A stretch of DNA of 64,000 nt from CAZTHK01 sp964613215 (GCA_964613215.1 CAZTHK010000001.1:124001-188000); one strand, 5' to 3'. Positions 45,226-54,492 are shown, counted from the stretch's first letter. Made by a program: numbers and translations. Notes: generated by a model from the letters alone, not told the origin.

Positions 45226-45857
45226 ATGATTTGCAGAGACGAACTGATAAAAAGATGCTTTCTGGTTATCCTGCCTGTACTGATCGGTGCCGGTCAGAAT
45301 AGCCTTCTGTACATGGAAGGAATGGAGGATCCCCCGGTGAAGGGAGAGTGGAGGGGTATATCCTGCCGGTATACCTGTCATCCTGCCGCCGCCATGAGGT
45401 CTCCGGAGAGGGACAGCCGGTTCAGCAGGTTATTGCCCTGAAGGAACCCGGACAGGAGGTGGAATTGACCATACTTCGTGAGGGGAAACGGAGAATCATC
45501 ACGGTGACCCTGGGCCAAAGGGAAACCGGCCGGGAGAAGGAGGAAGAAGAAGAGAAGGATTTCAGCGGAACAGGACTGGAGGTCGGCAACCTGACCAGGG
45601 ATATCCTGAGAAGGCTCAGGCATGATGCCTGCCAGGACGAGGAGGGAGTTATAGTAACCGAGGTAGAGAGATACAGTAACGCAGCCGAAGCCGGCATCCG
45701 TCCCGGCGACCTGATTACCAGGATAGAAGATCACCGGATCACTTCTGTGTCGGATTGCCGGGATGCACTGGATGAATACCAGACCGGGGAGGTAGTGATA
45801 TTCTATCTGAAGCGGCGGGAACAGCCTGTGCATGCATTCGTAAAGATGCCGGAGTAG
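45226..45857 (+). pseudogene. HtrA/DegP remnant: signal-like start and PDZ region without protease domain
   Basis: ATG 45226 after GGAGAGGGAG opens a signal-like peptide (IKRCFLVILPVLIGAG), but this frame stops at 45441. A second frame carries the end of a PDZ domain (GQPVQQVIALKEPGQEVELTILREGK, shown here only in part as PGQEVELTILREGKR) and a second PDZ (EDEEGVIVTEV-like, AEAGIRPGDLITRIE), as in DegP/DegQ C-termini. The trypsin-like domain with its His-Asp-Ser triad is completely missing and the pieces are out of frame. A leftover of a deleted periplasmic protease is likely; a small PDZ protein from ATG 45348 cannot be excluded. Confidence 0.65.
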
Positions 45858-45866
45858 AATACAGGA

Positions 45867-45891
45867 GCGGGTGTTCTTCAGGGACACCCGC
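45867..45891. terminator. Hairpin terminator between HtrA remnant and TldE
   Basis: GCGGGTGT/ACACCCGC 8-bp stem with 9-base loop between converging transcription units. It marks the end of the long plus-strand array. T-run weak. Confidence 0.6.
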
Positions 45892-45990
45892 CTCCGGGCA
45901 GAGAATCCTCCTGCTGGTGTCCGGGACCGCCGGCTCCTGTCATCAGGACGCTCAACCGCTTCGCAGTTCTGCTTCCCTGATTTGCCATGG

Positions 45991-47334
45991 CTAGGTCCCG
46001 CTCACTGTCATACTCTCCACCTGAAAGGTTGGAGAGATGGTGGAATTATTCCAGATTATATCATTGCCCACCTGGACGATCCCGTTGAGCATCCTGAGGA
46101 AACTGCTGGCTATGGTAAATTCATCCACCGGGTATGATAGCTCGCCATCTTCTATCCATATTCCCTGAGCTCCCTGGGAGAAATCCCCGGTAGACCAGTT
46201 TGCCCCCGGGCCGGAAATGGAAGTGACGTAGAGCCCTTTGTCAATTCCGGCAATGATATCCTGAAGGGATTTTTCTCCCGGCTGGAGATAGAAGTTGGAT
46301 TCCCCTCCGCTGTTACCGGTTGTTTTAAGGCCCAGTTTTCTGGCCTGGTAACAGTTGAGCAGGTAATTTTTAAGATACCCCTGCTGGATGATTATATTTC
46401 TCCTGGAGCTGACCCCTTCACCGTCGAAGGGGCGGCTTCCCAGTTTGCCGGGCATAAGTGGATCATCGATAATGGTAACCAGGGGTGAGCCAACTTTGCT
46501 GTTCAAACTGTCGGTAAGGAAGGATGACTGCATATAAATACTTTTGCCATTTACTGCCGAGGAAATGGAATGAAGAAAACTGCTGGCGCAGTTGGTGTCG
46601 AACACTACCGGAACCTCGGATGTTCTGGGTCTTACCGCTCCCAGTTTGCGCAGGGTTCTGTTTACCACCCGGGAAGCTATCTCATCTTCCGGTTCCAGGT
46701 CATCCAGAGATGTGGATGCAGAATACCAGTAGTCCGACTGTTTCTTTCCGGTATTGGAACCCCTGCTGTTCCGGTCCTCTGCAGCACATGAGATGCCCGA
46801 CTGGCAGGTGGTAGTGGAATAGTAACCGCAGAAGCCGAGTGAATTGGCCAGAGCGGTCTTGTCGATACCGGTGACAAAGAATGCTCCCTCAGAAATTATT
46901 CTCCTGTCCATTTTCCGGGCTATCTCTTCCAGCCGCCTGGTTTTCTCTATCTTCTTTTTGACCGGCATCTCAGCTATCCCGGGGTGGTATATCTTCAGAT
47001 CCCGTATTTCAGTGGTAAGTTCATCCCGGGTGGGGAGGCCGAAAAATTCATCCCGGTCCATCACCCTGGCCAGCTCGATAGCCTCTGCAATAAGCTTTTC
47101 TACACTCCGGGGGGATAAATCACTTGAGGTGACGGAGGCCTGTCGCTTATCCACCGATACCGAGGCGGATATCCTGCTGGAGATGGATTCGGTCAGATTT
47201 TCTATATCTCCGTTCCGTATGTGAACTTCGAATTCCGTGCTTTCATCCACCATTACTTCGGCGGTATGGGCGCCATTAGAGAGAGCAAACTCCACAGCCT
47301 TTTCAGCCTGATTTTCGATTTCTCCTCTATCCAT
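45991..47334 (-). CDS. pmbA: PmbA/TldE subunit of the TldD/TldE metalloprotease
   Basis: Partner subunit, without its own metal motif, of the TldD/TldE heterodimer that digests unfolded or modified peptides (maturation of microcin-type peptides, CcdA breakdown). Family layout: VEFALSNGAHTAEVMV at the start, MDRDEFFGLP, VFDTNCASSFLHS in the middle and WSTGDFSQGAQGIWIEDGELSYPV near the end. ATG 47334 is chosen because AAAGGGGGA precedes it and an upstream in-frame start would overlap tldD. It follows tldD by 16 bases in the same operon. Confidence 0.93.
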   Translation of the reverse strand: MDRGEIENQAEKAVEFALSNGAHTAEVMVDESTEFEVHIRNGDIENLTESISSRISASVSVDKRQASVTSSDLSPRSVEKLIAEAIELARVMDRDEFFGLPTRDELTTEIRDLKIYHPGIAEMPVKKKIEKTRRLEEIARKMDRRIISEGAFFVTGIDKTALANSLGFCGYYSTTTCQSGISCAAEDRNSRGSNTGKKQSDYWYSASTSLDDLEPEDEIASRVVNRTLRKLGAVRPRTSEVPVVFDTNCASSFLHSISSAVNGKSIYMQSSFLTDSLNSKVGSPLVTIIDDPLMPGKLGSRPFDGEGVSSRRNIIIQQGYLKNYLLNCYQARKLGLKTTGNSGGESNFYLQPGEKSLQDIIAGIDKGLYVTSISGPGANWSTGDFSQGAQGIWIEDGELSYPVDEFTIASSFLRMLNGIVQVGNDIIWNNSTISPTFQVESMTVSGT

Positions 47335-47350
47335 GGATATTTTCCCCCTT

Positions 47351-48772
47351 TTACCCCTGAAGTGCACTGCCTCCAACTGTTATCTCTGAAATTTTAAGGG
47401 TAGGCAGGCCGACGCCCACAGGCACATTCTGGCCCTTTCCGCAGGTCCACCGCCCATCGCTGAATTCGAAGTCGTTTCCAACCATGGTAACCTTGGAAAG
47501 GGCATCCGGCCCGTTTCCGATTATGGTCAGATTCTTTACCGGAGCTGATATCTTTCCATTCTCCACCAGGTATGCTTCCACCGGAACAAACACGAAATCT
47601 CCGTTGGAGATATCCACCTGGCCCCCTTTGAAGGATTTGCAGTAGATTCCCTTCCTGGTGGATTCGAATATTTCGCCGGGATCACTTTCCCCGTTGGCCA
47701 GGTATGTCACTGTCATCCTGGGCTGGGGGGGATACCGGTATGACTGGCGGCGGCCGTTTCCGGTCGGTTTTACTCCCAGGTAATGGGCACTTATCCTGTC
47801 ATTCATGAAACCCTTGAGTATCCCCTCTTCTATCAGGGTGTTGGCACCTGCCGGTGCTCCTTCGTCATCGAAGTTTATGGATCCCCGGTCATTCTTTACC
47901 GTTCCGTCATCTATTACCGTTACCAGGGAGCTGGCAACTCTGTCACCCACCCTCCCGGTATATGCGGATGTTCCCTTCCTGATAAAGTCCGCTTCCAGGG
48001 GGTGTCCGATCGATTCGTGGAGCAGTATCCCCGATTCAGCCGGGGCAAGTATCAGTTCCATTGGGCCGGCCGGAGCATCTACTGCATCCAGCAGTAGGGT
48101 AGCCTGGCGGGCGGCTTTCTCGCCATGGCTGGCGGGAGAGAGCTTCCGGGTGAAATATTCTTCCCCCATCCGGCCTCCTCCGCTGGATATGCCTATCTGC
48201 CTTACTCCCTTTCTCTCCGCCACTGCGTGGACTGAAAACATCAGCATGGGTCTGGTGTCCCTGAGCAGCCTGCCTTCAGAGGTGACAATCTGAACCGTGC
48301 TGAGATAGTCTCTGAGGGCTACATTTACCTTCTTTATCTCCCGGCTGAAACCGGTGGCGGCATCTTCGGCCTGTTCCACCCAGCTGATCTTACGGGAAAG
48401 CCCGGCTGATGATACCTCCCCCTGGACGGGATAGTGGTTGGGGAAGTTCTCCTGGACCAGCGGAACGGGATCAACTTTCCTGCCGGTGCTGGCAATGGCC
48501 GCAGCTATAAGGGCAGCCTTTTCCATCTTTTCCATGGTAAGTTCCTCGGTGTAGGCATAGCCGGTACTTTCTCCCTTCAGCACTCTTATTCCCACTCCAT
48601 GGAATATGGATTTGGTTGCTTCCTTTACAATTCCCTCCTCCATGCTGATATAGTTTTTCTCGATATGCTGAAAGTACAGGTCGCTGTATGACCCCCCCCG
48701 GGATAGTGCTTTGCTCAGAATCCTTCTGATATCAGTCTGATCAATTCCAAAATAGTCGGTAAATCCAAGCAA
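47351..48772 (-). CDS. tldD: TldD catalytic subunit of the TldD/TldE metalloprotease
   Basis: Zinc metalloprotease subunit with the HExxxH motif at 252-257 (HESIGH followed by PLEADF) and the third Cys/His region late in the protein. Other family features: DLYFQHIEKNYISMEEGIVK at the start, SVHAVAERKGVRQIG, and NVPVGVGLPTLKISEITVGG at the end. 473 residues is standard. Start TTG is supported by GGGAG 6-7 bases upstream. The pair has no obvious peptide precursor gene beside it. Confidence 0.95.
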   Translation of the reverse strand: MLGFTDYFGIDQTDIRRILSKALSRGGSYSDLYFQHIEKNYISMEEGIVKEATKSIFHGVGIRVLKGESTGYAYTEELTMEKMEKAALIAAAIASTGRKVDPVPLVQENFPNHYPVQGEVSSAGLSRKISWVEQAEDAATGFSREIKKVNVALRDYLSTVQIVTSEGRLLRDTRPMLMFSVHAVAERKGVRQIGISSGGGRMGEEYFTRKLSPASHGEKAARQATLLLDAVDAPAGPMELILAPAESGILLHESIGHPLEADFIRKGTSAYTGRVGDRVASSLVTVIDDGTVKNDRGSINFDDEGAPAGANTLIEEGILKGFMNDRISAHYLGVKPTGNGRRQSYRYPPQPRMTVTYLANGESDPGEIFESTRKGIYCKSFKGGQVDISNGDFVFVPVEAYLVENGKISAPVKNLTIIGNGPDALSKVTMVGNDFEFSDGRWTCGKGQNVPVGVGLPTLKISEITVGGSALQG

Positions 48773-48811
48773 TTTATTCTCCCTGATACAGGAAAGGCCG
48801 CATCCTTAAAA

Positions 48812-48831
48812 CCGGTTTATCTTTTAACCGG
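48812..48831. promoter_or_regulatory. Inverted repeat between tldD and the M28 gene
   Basis: CCGGTT/AACCGG with 8-base centre, 40 bases upstream of the tldD start. It may be an operator, but CCGG-rich words are common throughout this DNA. Confidence 0.25.
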
Positions 48832-48886
48832 ATAACTCATTTCTGCAAAAGTTATGCCGGGCAGACCGGCGCGATATCTAACCCGG

Positions 48887-48915
48887 TTGTCATTTTAAAA
48901 TTAAGTTTGTATATT
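48887..48915 (+). promoter_or_regulatory. Promoter of the M28 peptidase gene
   Basis: TTGTCA (48887-48892), 17-base spacer and TATATT (48910-48915), overlapping a further TATAAT. The predicted transcript would have a very short leader before ATG 48933. Confidence 0.6.
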
Positions 48916-48932
48916 ATAATCTATGAGGGGAT

Positions 48933-51104
48933 ATGAAAAGGATTATTATCTTGTACAGGAAAAAAATCAGCAGTAGTTACCTTTTTCCACTGTCTCTTGC
49001 CGCACTGTTATTTTCCGTTTTTTCAACAACTTCCCTGGAGGGCGGGGAAACACCCAGTTATATCTGCGATCTGATAAGAAGGGTGGAATATTCGCGGCTC
49101 GAACAGATGGTGAAGAGTCTCAGCGGGGCTGATAGTGTATATATAGACGGAAGTTACAGAAGGATCAGAACCAGGCATGCCCTTGTTGATACAGCTGATC
49201 TTGCCCGGAAATTTCTGGCTGCCAGGGTGGGGGAAATGGGTTACAGTCCTGCTGTTCAGGAATTCACAGTATCCCGTTCATACCAGGATATTACCTCGGT
49301 AACTGTATGTTCTGATGGAGGATACAGCTGGATTGCTGATCTGGAAGGGTCGGTCTACCGGGGAGACTTCAGGGGAGACAGAATAGAACTGGCCAGAGCG
49401 GGCAGAATAGAGGGGGAGATATATGACCTGGCTGTGGATGGAGAAGGGAGGCTGTGGAGCTGTTGCGGTTTGCCCAACGGAGGGTTAGGGGGGCTGTATA
49501 TGTCCGAAGACCAGGGGGAGAGCTGGATTGAAATCAAGGCAGGGCCCCGGATCTACCAGCTTCAATCAATTACTCTGGAGCACTCCCTGTTCGGGATTGC
49601 AGCCGGCACTTTCGGTACCCTGTTGAGGACAGCGGATGGAGGGGTGAGCTGGTCCCTGGTTTCCTCATCTCAACTGGAATACAGAAATCTGATGGGTTCG
49701 GCAGCCAGTGATTCCCTGCATTTCTGGGTGGTTTCCAATAACGGGTACCTGTTTGAAAGTGTCAACTCCGGGGTTACCTGGACCGGCTCGTACCTGGGCG
49801 GCTATCAGATTTACGATATCGATTTCACCGGCGAGTATGGTGTGATAGCGGGTAACGGGGTGGTTTTCTACAGCCGGGATGGGGGGGAGAGCTGGAATGA
49901 GGTTTCTGTAGATGCGGATCTGAGGTGTGTGGCCATGATGGATGCTTCCTCGGTATTGGCTGTGGGGGGAGGGGGAGAGGTATGGATGAGCCGGGATGGG
50001 GGGAAGGTCTGGGTTGAGCTGGAGCTGGAATGCCTCAGCAGCAAAAATCTTCTGGGAGTGGGATGGGAGGGAGGTAATGTATTCTGGGCGGGTGGTGACG
50101 AGAAGGTGTCCAGGGTTGATATAGGGGAGGTTTCTTCTCCGGTCTGCTGGGATTACAGTGTGGTGGATACCATGATGGGGGAAAATATAATATTCCGGAG
50201 GGAGGGAATGTCCAATCCGGATGAGGTGGTGGTGTTGTGTGCCCACTACGATGCCATGGCTGAATATCCCTATGATCTGACACCCGGTGCCGATGACAAC
50301 GCCTCCGGGGTGGCGGGAGTTCTGGAGTGTGCCAGGGTATTGAGATACGCCAGCCTGGACCGGAGTGTACAGTTTATACTGTTCGACAGCGAAGAGCTTC
50401 ACCTGGTGGGCAGCTCATACCTGGTAAACCATCTGGACTCCAGCCGGGTATACCGGGGGGTAATAAACCTGGATATGATTGGATATCATCATCACCAGGA
50501 GAGGGTCACCGATATCTTCAGCCGGGATTCTTCCTGCGATTCCATCCCGTCAGGTGCCATCAGGCAGGTGGTGGATGATTGTGGTATACAGATCGATCCC
50601 AATATAACAAACTCCCCTTCACCCAGCAGTGATCACATGCCCTTCCGGGATCTGGAGGGGGTGGGGTCGGTTCTGATGATCGAACATGATTACCGGTCCA
50701 ACCCCAATTACCATTCGGTATCGGATGTGTGGAGTTACCTGGACTATTACTATCTGGAGCAGAATGTAAGGGCTGCATTGGGTGCGGCGGCCCTCCTGGC
50801 CGGGTACGGTGGGATGGAACAGGGCCTTCCGGTGCTGAGGCAGAATTATCCCAATCCATTCTCCACCAATACCATAATATCCTTTTCTCTGCCCCGCCGG
50901 GTAAGGGTGGTGTTGAAATTCTATGATGTATTGGGCAGGAGGGTGGACTTTATAGACCTGGGGGAGAGAGGCCCGTCTTCATCGGTGGTCTACCGGTGGG
51001 ATGGCCGTAATCACGGCGGAAGGGAGTTGTCCCCGGGGGTTTATTTTGTGAAACTGGAGGCGGGTGGTTATACCGATACCAGGAAGATAGTGCTGGTGAA
51101 GTAG
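48933..51104 (+). CDS. M28 zinc peptidase with inserted BNR/Ycf48-like propeller and C-terminal sorting domain
   Basis: Exported aminopeptidase-type zinc enzyme. The N-terminal signal (LFPLSLAALLFSVFS) is followed by a normal M28 beginning to residue ~112. Then about 280 residues of BNR/YCF48-like repeats (each with SxDGGxSW) form a likely beta-propeller. The M28 fold resumes with VVVLCAHYDA (His438), GADDNASG (Asp454), FDSEEL, NLDMIGY and SSDHMPF. The last ~95 residues are a FlgD-like/Por-type domain (LRQNYPNPFSTNTIISF, DGRNHGG, SPGVYFVKLE). Metal ligands are complete, so it should be active outside the cell. It has its own promoter and stands divergent to tldD. Confidence 0.92.
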   Translation: MKRIIILYRKKISSSYLFPLSLAALLFSVFSTTSLEGGETPSYICDLIRRVEYSRLEQMVKSLSGADSVYIDGSYRRIRTRHALVDTADLARKFLAARVGEMGYSPAVQEFTVSRSYQDITSVTVCSDGGYSWIADLEGSVYRGDFRGDRIELARAGRIEGEIYDLAVDGEGRLWSCCGLPNGGLGGLYMSEDQGESWIEIKAGPRIYQLQSITLEHSLFGIAAGTFGTLLRTADGGVSWSLVSSSQLEYRNLMGSAASDSLHFWVVSNNGYLFESVNSGVTWTGSYLGGYQIYDIDFTGEYGVIAGNGVVFYSRDGGESWNEVSVDADLRCVAMMDASSVLAVGGGGEVWMSRDGGKVWVELELECLSSKNLLGVGWEGGNVFWAGGDEKVSRVDIGEVSSPVCWDYSVVDTMMGENIIFRREGMSNPDEVVVLCAHYDAMAEYPYDLTPGADDNASGVAGVLECARVLRYASLDRSVQFILFDSEELHLVGSSYLVNHLDSSRVYRGVINLDMIGYHHHQERVTDIFSRDSSCDSIPSGAIRQVVDDCGIQIDPNITNSPSPSSDHMPFRDLEGVGSVLMIEHDYRSNPNYHSVSDVWSYLDYYYLEQNVRAALGAAALLAGYGGMEQGLPVLRQNYPNPFSTNTIISFSLPRRVRVVLKFYDVLGRRVDFIDLGERGPSSSVVYRWDGRNHGGRELSPGVYFVKLEAGGYTDTRKIVLVK

Positions 51105-51128
51105 ATTCAGATATGCCCGGTCTGATTC

Positions 51129-52292
51129 TCAATCTGCTGTGAGAGCTTCTATCACCTTTTTTACTTCCTCATCAGTGTTGAATACGTGGGGGCTGAGTCT
51201 TACCGCACCGCCCCTGATACTTGCTGTGATCCCATGACTGGTCAGTTGCTGGAATATCTCCCCGGTATCCCGCCGGGGATGGGAGAAACATATTATCCCG
51301 GAGTTGTGTCCCTGGCTGCGGGGGCTTTGGATGACAAAGCCGTTATCCCGGAGTTCCCTCTCCAGCGAGGCGGTAAGGGAGAGGATATATTTCTCTACCC
51401 TGGCCATTCCGGCCTTCAACAGATTGCCTGCTGATGCGCCCAGGCCCATTATTCCGTGGAAATTCAGGGACCCCTCCTCGAATCTGCCGGCACTTTTCCT
51501 GTAGTTCAGCCGATAGCTCTGCAGATCCATGAAATTCTCCACACTGGTCCATCCCGGATTATAAACCTCCAGCTGATCGAGAATCTCCCTCCTGCAGTAG
51601 AAAATCGCGGTACCGGGCAGGGCCATCAGCCACTTGTGAGCGCCCGCCGAGAGCAGGTCGGCCCGGAGGGCGGGAATGCGGCAATCTATCATGCCCAGAG
51701 CCTGAATTGCATCCAGGTGCAGAAATATTTCCCTCTCCCGGCAGAATGCTCCCAGCTTTTCTGCATCTATCCGGTATCCGCTGGAGTACTGAACCAGGCT
51801 GACGGTTACCGCTCTGGTGTGCCGGTCGCATGCCTCCATAAGCATTTCCGCGGTTACTCTCCCCCGGATGGGAGCAACCCTTCTCAACTCCACATCCTTC
51901 CTCTCCGAGATGGCCATCCAGGGATATACATTAGCTGGAAATTCCATCCCCGGCATTACCAGGTTATCCCCCTTCCGCCAGGGTATACCATTGGCCGCAA
52001 TCAATATTCCCCGGGTGGTGTTCCCGGTGAAAGCTATTTCATCCTCCCGGACACCGGTCAGTTCCCCTACCAGCCGGCGGGTATCCTCCACTCCCTGCTT
52101 GATCTTTTCCATTCCCCCGGTACCCTCCTCCATCAGGATACGGGATACCTCCTCCCGGGCTTCCGCCACCGGTGTGGAGAGGGGTGCCACGGCTGCATTG
52201 TTCATGTAGATGTATCTTTCGGTGATGGGAAACTGTTCTCTGAAGCTTTCGATCTCCAACGGATTCCCCCTTTGTTCCGGAAATGTTTCCAT
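51129..52292 (-). CDS. Class V aminotransferase-like PLP enzyme (cysteine desulfurase/epimerase type)
   Basis: PLP fold-type I enzyme of the class V group. Features: YMNNAAVAPLSTPV at the start, TGNTTRGI (phosphate-binding), HLDAIQALG (Asp of the cofactor) and the Schiff-base Lys220 in GAHKWLMALPG; the C-terminal IRGGAVRLSPHVFN is typical. The usual active-site Cys loop of NifS-type desulfurases is not evident, so an isopenicillin-epimerase-like or other activity is as likely as desulfuration. Start ATG 52292 follows GAGG at good spacing; a GTG 15 bases further upstream is the alternative. Confidence 0.9.
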   Translation of the reverse strand: METFPEQRGNPLEIESFREQFPITERYIYMNNAAVAPLSTPVAEAREEVSRILMEEGTGGMEKIKQGVEDTRRLVGELTGVREDEIAFTGNTTRGILIAANGIPWRKGDNLVMPGMEFPANVYPWMAISERKDVELRRVAPIRGRVTAEMLMEACDRHTRAVTVSLVQYSSGYRIDAEKLGAFCREREIFLHLDAIQALGMIDCRIPALRADLLSAGAHKWLMALPGTAIFYCRREILDQLEVYNPGWTSVENFMDLQSYRLNYRKSAGRFEEGSLNFHGIMGLGASAGNLLKAGMARVEKYILSLTASLERELRDNGFVIQSPRSQGHNSGIICFSHPRRDTGEIFQQLTSHGITASIRGGAVRLSPHVFNTDEEVKKVIEALTAD

Positions 52293-52322
52293 CTGGCTTA
52301 ACCTCACTATACCCGGATTGTA

Positions 52323-52352
52323 ATATTAAATCCCCGCCTTTTCAAAGTACAA
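52323..52352 (-). promoter_or_regulatory. Possible promoter of the class V enzyme
   Basis: On the minus strand TTGTAC (52347-52352), 18-base spacer, TAATAT (52323-52328), in the short gap after the serine hydrolase gene. Confidence 0.35.
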
Positions 52353-52371
52353 ACCCGGCGCGATTATATAT

Positions 52372-54282
52372 CTAGAAATTATATCCCAGCAGGTTCCAGT
52401 GTATCAGGGAATAGATGAACAGCAGTCCTGCCAGGGTGAACAGGGAGAAATGTATTTTCTCTGCCGGGGTCGGATTATCTTCCCCCCATACCCGTGGGAG
52501 GTGGGAGGTGTGTATTGCAGTCATGGCTGTGGTGATCATGGGGATGGTGAACAGGGGATAGAGTACTGCACTGCTGCTGTACAGACTTCCCCCGGCCAGA
52601 ACAGGCAGGTTGAGGATGATCAGAAAGATCAGGTTGAGGGAGGCAGTGATCAGACACAGGAATCTCTCCGTCCCGCAGCGCCCTCTCCCTGTTGGAGCAC
52701 CACCTTTGATATGAGTGATAATGGGAATTATTACAGCTGATATAAATACCAGAGTACAGATGAACAGCAGTATCTGGTGAAAAAAGGTGGTTTCCCACCA
52801 GGGGAGTTTTATCAGGGAGGTAACCGGCTGATCGCCGAAGAACATATGGGTTATATCTCCCTCCCGGTCTGAACGGAAGAATATGAATCTTTCAGCATCT
52901 CTCTCTCTGAAAACCAGAGGCTCTACCTCCGCCAGCAGGGGGGATTCATTCTCCTCACCGGTGGTTACCCTGAGATAGCCGGTTTCGGTCGAATTAACCG
53001 TTATTTCAGGATGGATGATGTTGAGATATTTTCGGATTCCGCTGGCAGGGTATGTTGAATGTATGTACCGGCCGGTATATTTCCCCGGTTGGACGGGTAT
53101 ATGGAGGGGCGGGCGGGTTGACCGGGACATTCCGGGGGAGAGGAATCTGTCCGGAAATGTTTCCTTTAATTCATTTATTGCTGCCCTGCCCATTCCACCG
53201 CTGCAGAAGAAGAATAAGCCCCACCCCTGTTCCGGCTGAATCAGGAGGATGGAATGAAAACAGTCCCTGCTGCCATCATGCCCGATTACTCCGGTTCCCT
53301 TCCATATCCATTTCTTGAAACCCAGTGCCATTCCGCTACTTCCCGGCGCATTGCTGAAGTGGAGCCGCTGCATCTGCCGGGCGGTTTGATGATCCATGAT
53401 CCGGGTATTTCCGAAGGAGCCTTCCTGCAGATGGGCTATCATGAAGTTGGCCATCCCCCGGGCGGTGGTCCTCATGGAACCGGCGGGGGGCATATTGGTT
53501 GGCCTGAGGCGGCACCCCGGAGCTGTCTCCTCATTCCGGACGGCATAAGAAGGTTGATCGAATGTACTGCTGTGCATCTCCAGAGGCCGGAAAATTCTCT
53601 CTTCCACGTACCGGCAGAAGGGTGTACCGGATGCCAGCTCGACCAGATATCCGGCCAGAGCAATACCGTAGTTGGAATAGCATGTTATCTCCCCGGGAGT
53701 AAACAGCCGGGCAGGGAGGTTGGATTTGAGAAAATCACCCAGAGGGGGAGGTTCCCTGTTCTCTTCGGTGTAGAACCTGTTGCCAATGTGTTCCAGCCCG
53801 GCGGTATGAGTCATCAGGTGAAACAGGGTAATGGGATGGCTGAAGGCAGGGGGAATCCGGATGTCCTTGAGGTAACGGTTTACATCTGAATGAAGGGAGA
53901 GTTTACCCTCTTCTATCATCTGCATCGCTGCAGTGCAGGTTACCAGCTTGCTTACCGAACCTGCCGGCAAAAGGGTTGAATATGGAGAAATTCCCGGGGT
54001 CCCCTCCCGGAGGGACTGTGGATAGCCCTTCAGCAGCAGGATACTGTCACCCCGGACATATGATGCCGCCGCACCGGTCAGCTGGTATCTTTTCATCCGG
54101 GAGGTAATCATGCTGTCCAGAAAAGTTATGGTATCTTCGCTGCGGGCGGACATTTCACTCGAACCGGAAGAAATATCAGGAGTGAGTGAGAGGAGCATGA
54201 AGAGAAGGGGGAAGGTTAATTTATGCTGCTGAAGCAAGCGGATCAGGGAATGGAGTTTGAATTTGACGGTTAGATCTCGCAT
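52372..54282 (-). CDS. Serine hydrolase of the beta-lactamase/class C PBP family with membrane tail
   Basis: Exported class C beta-lactamase-related hydrolase. A signal-type helix (LTFPLLFMLLSLTP) precedes the catalytic domain with SVSK (Ser109, Lys112), YSN (202-204) and GHDG as the third motif. Residues ~390-490 form a small beta domain; the last ~130 hold four membrane helices (FFHQILLFICTLVFISAVII onward). Members act as peptidases, esterases or D-amino peptidases rather than true beta-lactamases. The membrane tail fixes the catalytic part outside the inner membrane. It stands between the class V enzyme and the M1 peptidase, all on the minus strand. Confidence 0.91.
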   Translation of the reverse strand: MRDLTVKFKLHSLIRLLQQHKLTFPLLFMLLSLTPDISSGSSEMSARSEDTITFLDSMITSRMKRYQLTGAAASYVRGDSILLLKGYPQSLREGTPGISPYSTLLPAGSVSKLVTCTAAMQMIEEGKLSLHSDVNRYLKDIRIPPAFSHPITLFHLMTHTAGLEHIGNRFYTEENREPPPLGDFLKSNLPARLFTPGEITCYSNYGIALAGYLVELASGTPFCRYVEERIFRPLEMHSSTFDQPSYAVRNEETAPGCRLRPTNMPPAGSMRTTARGMANFMIAHLQEGSFGNTRIMDHQTARQMQRLHFSNAPGSSGMALGFKKWIWKGTGVIGHDGSRDCFHSILLIQPEQGWGLFFFCSGGMGRAAINELKETFPDRFLSPGMSRSTRPPLHIPVQPGKYTGRYIHSTYPASGIRKYLNIIHPEITVNSTETGYLRVTTGEENESPLLAEVEPLVFRERDAERFIFFRSDREGDITHMFFGDQPVTSLIKLPWWETTFFHQILLFICTLVFISAVIIPIITHIKGGAPTGRGRCGTERFLCLITASLNLIFLIILNLPVLAGGSLYSSSAVLYPLFTIPMITTAMTAIHTSHLPRVWGEDNPTPAEKIHFSLFTLAGLLFIYSLIHWNLLGYNF

Positions 54283-54492
54283 TTAACTTCTTCTGAACTC
54301 AGGTGTATCTTTGTTCACGGCGATTAGTCTGTCTCCGGAGGATATAATATTCATATGGTAACCGTTAAGGGTATTTTTCTTCCCGGGGTTTACTCATTTT
54401 TATTTGATCTTTATGATTCATATACCCGGTGTTTCAAATCACTGTGGATTTCTCCCCGGCCGGTGAAGGTGTCACGCCCCGGGGCACAGCCC

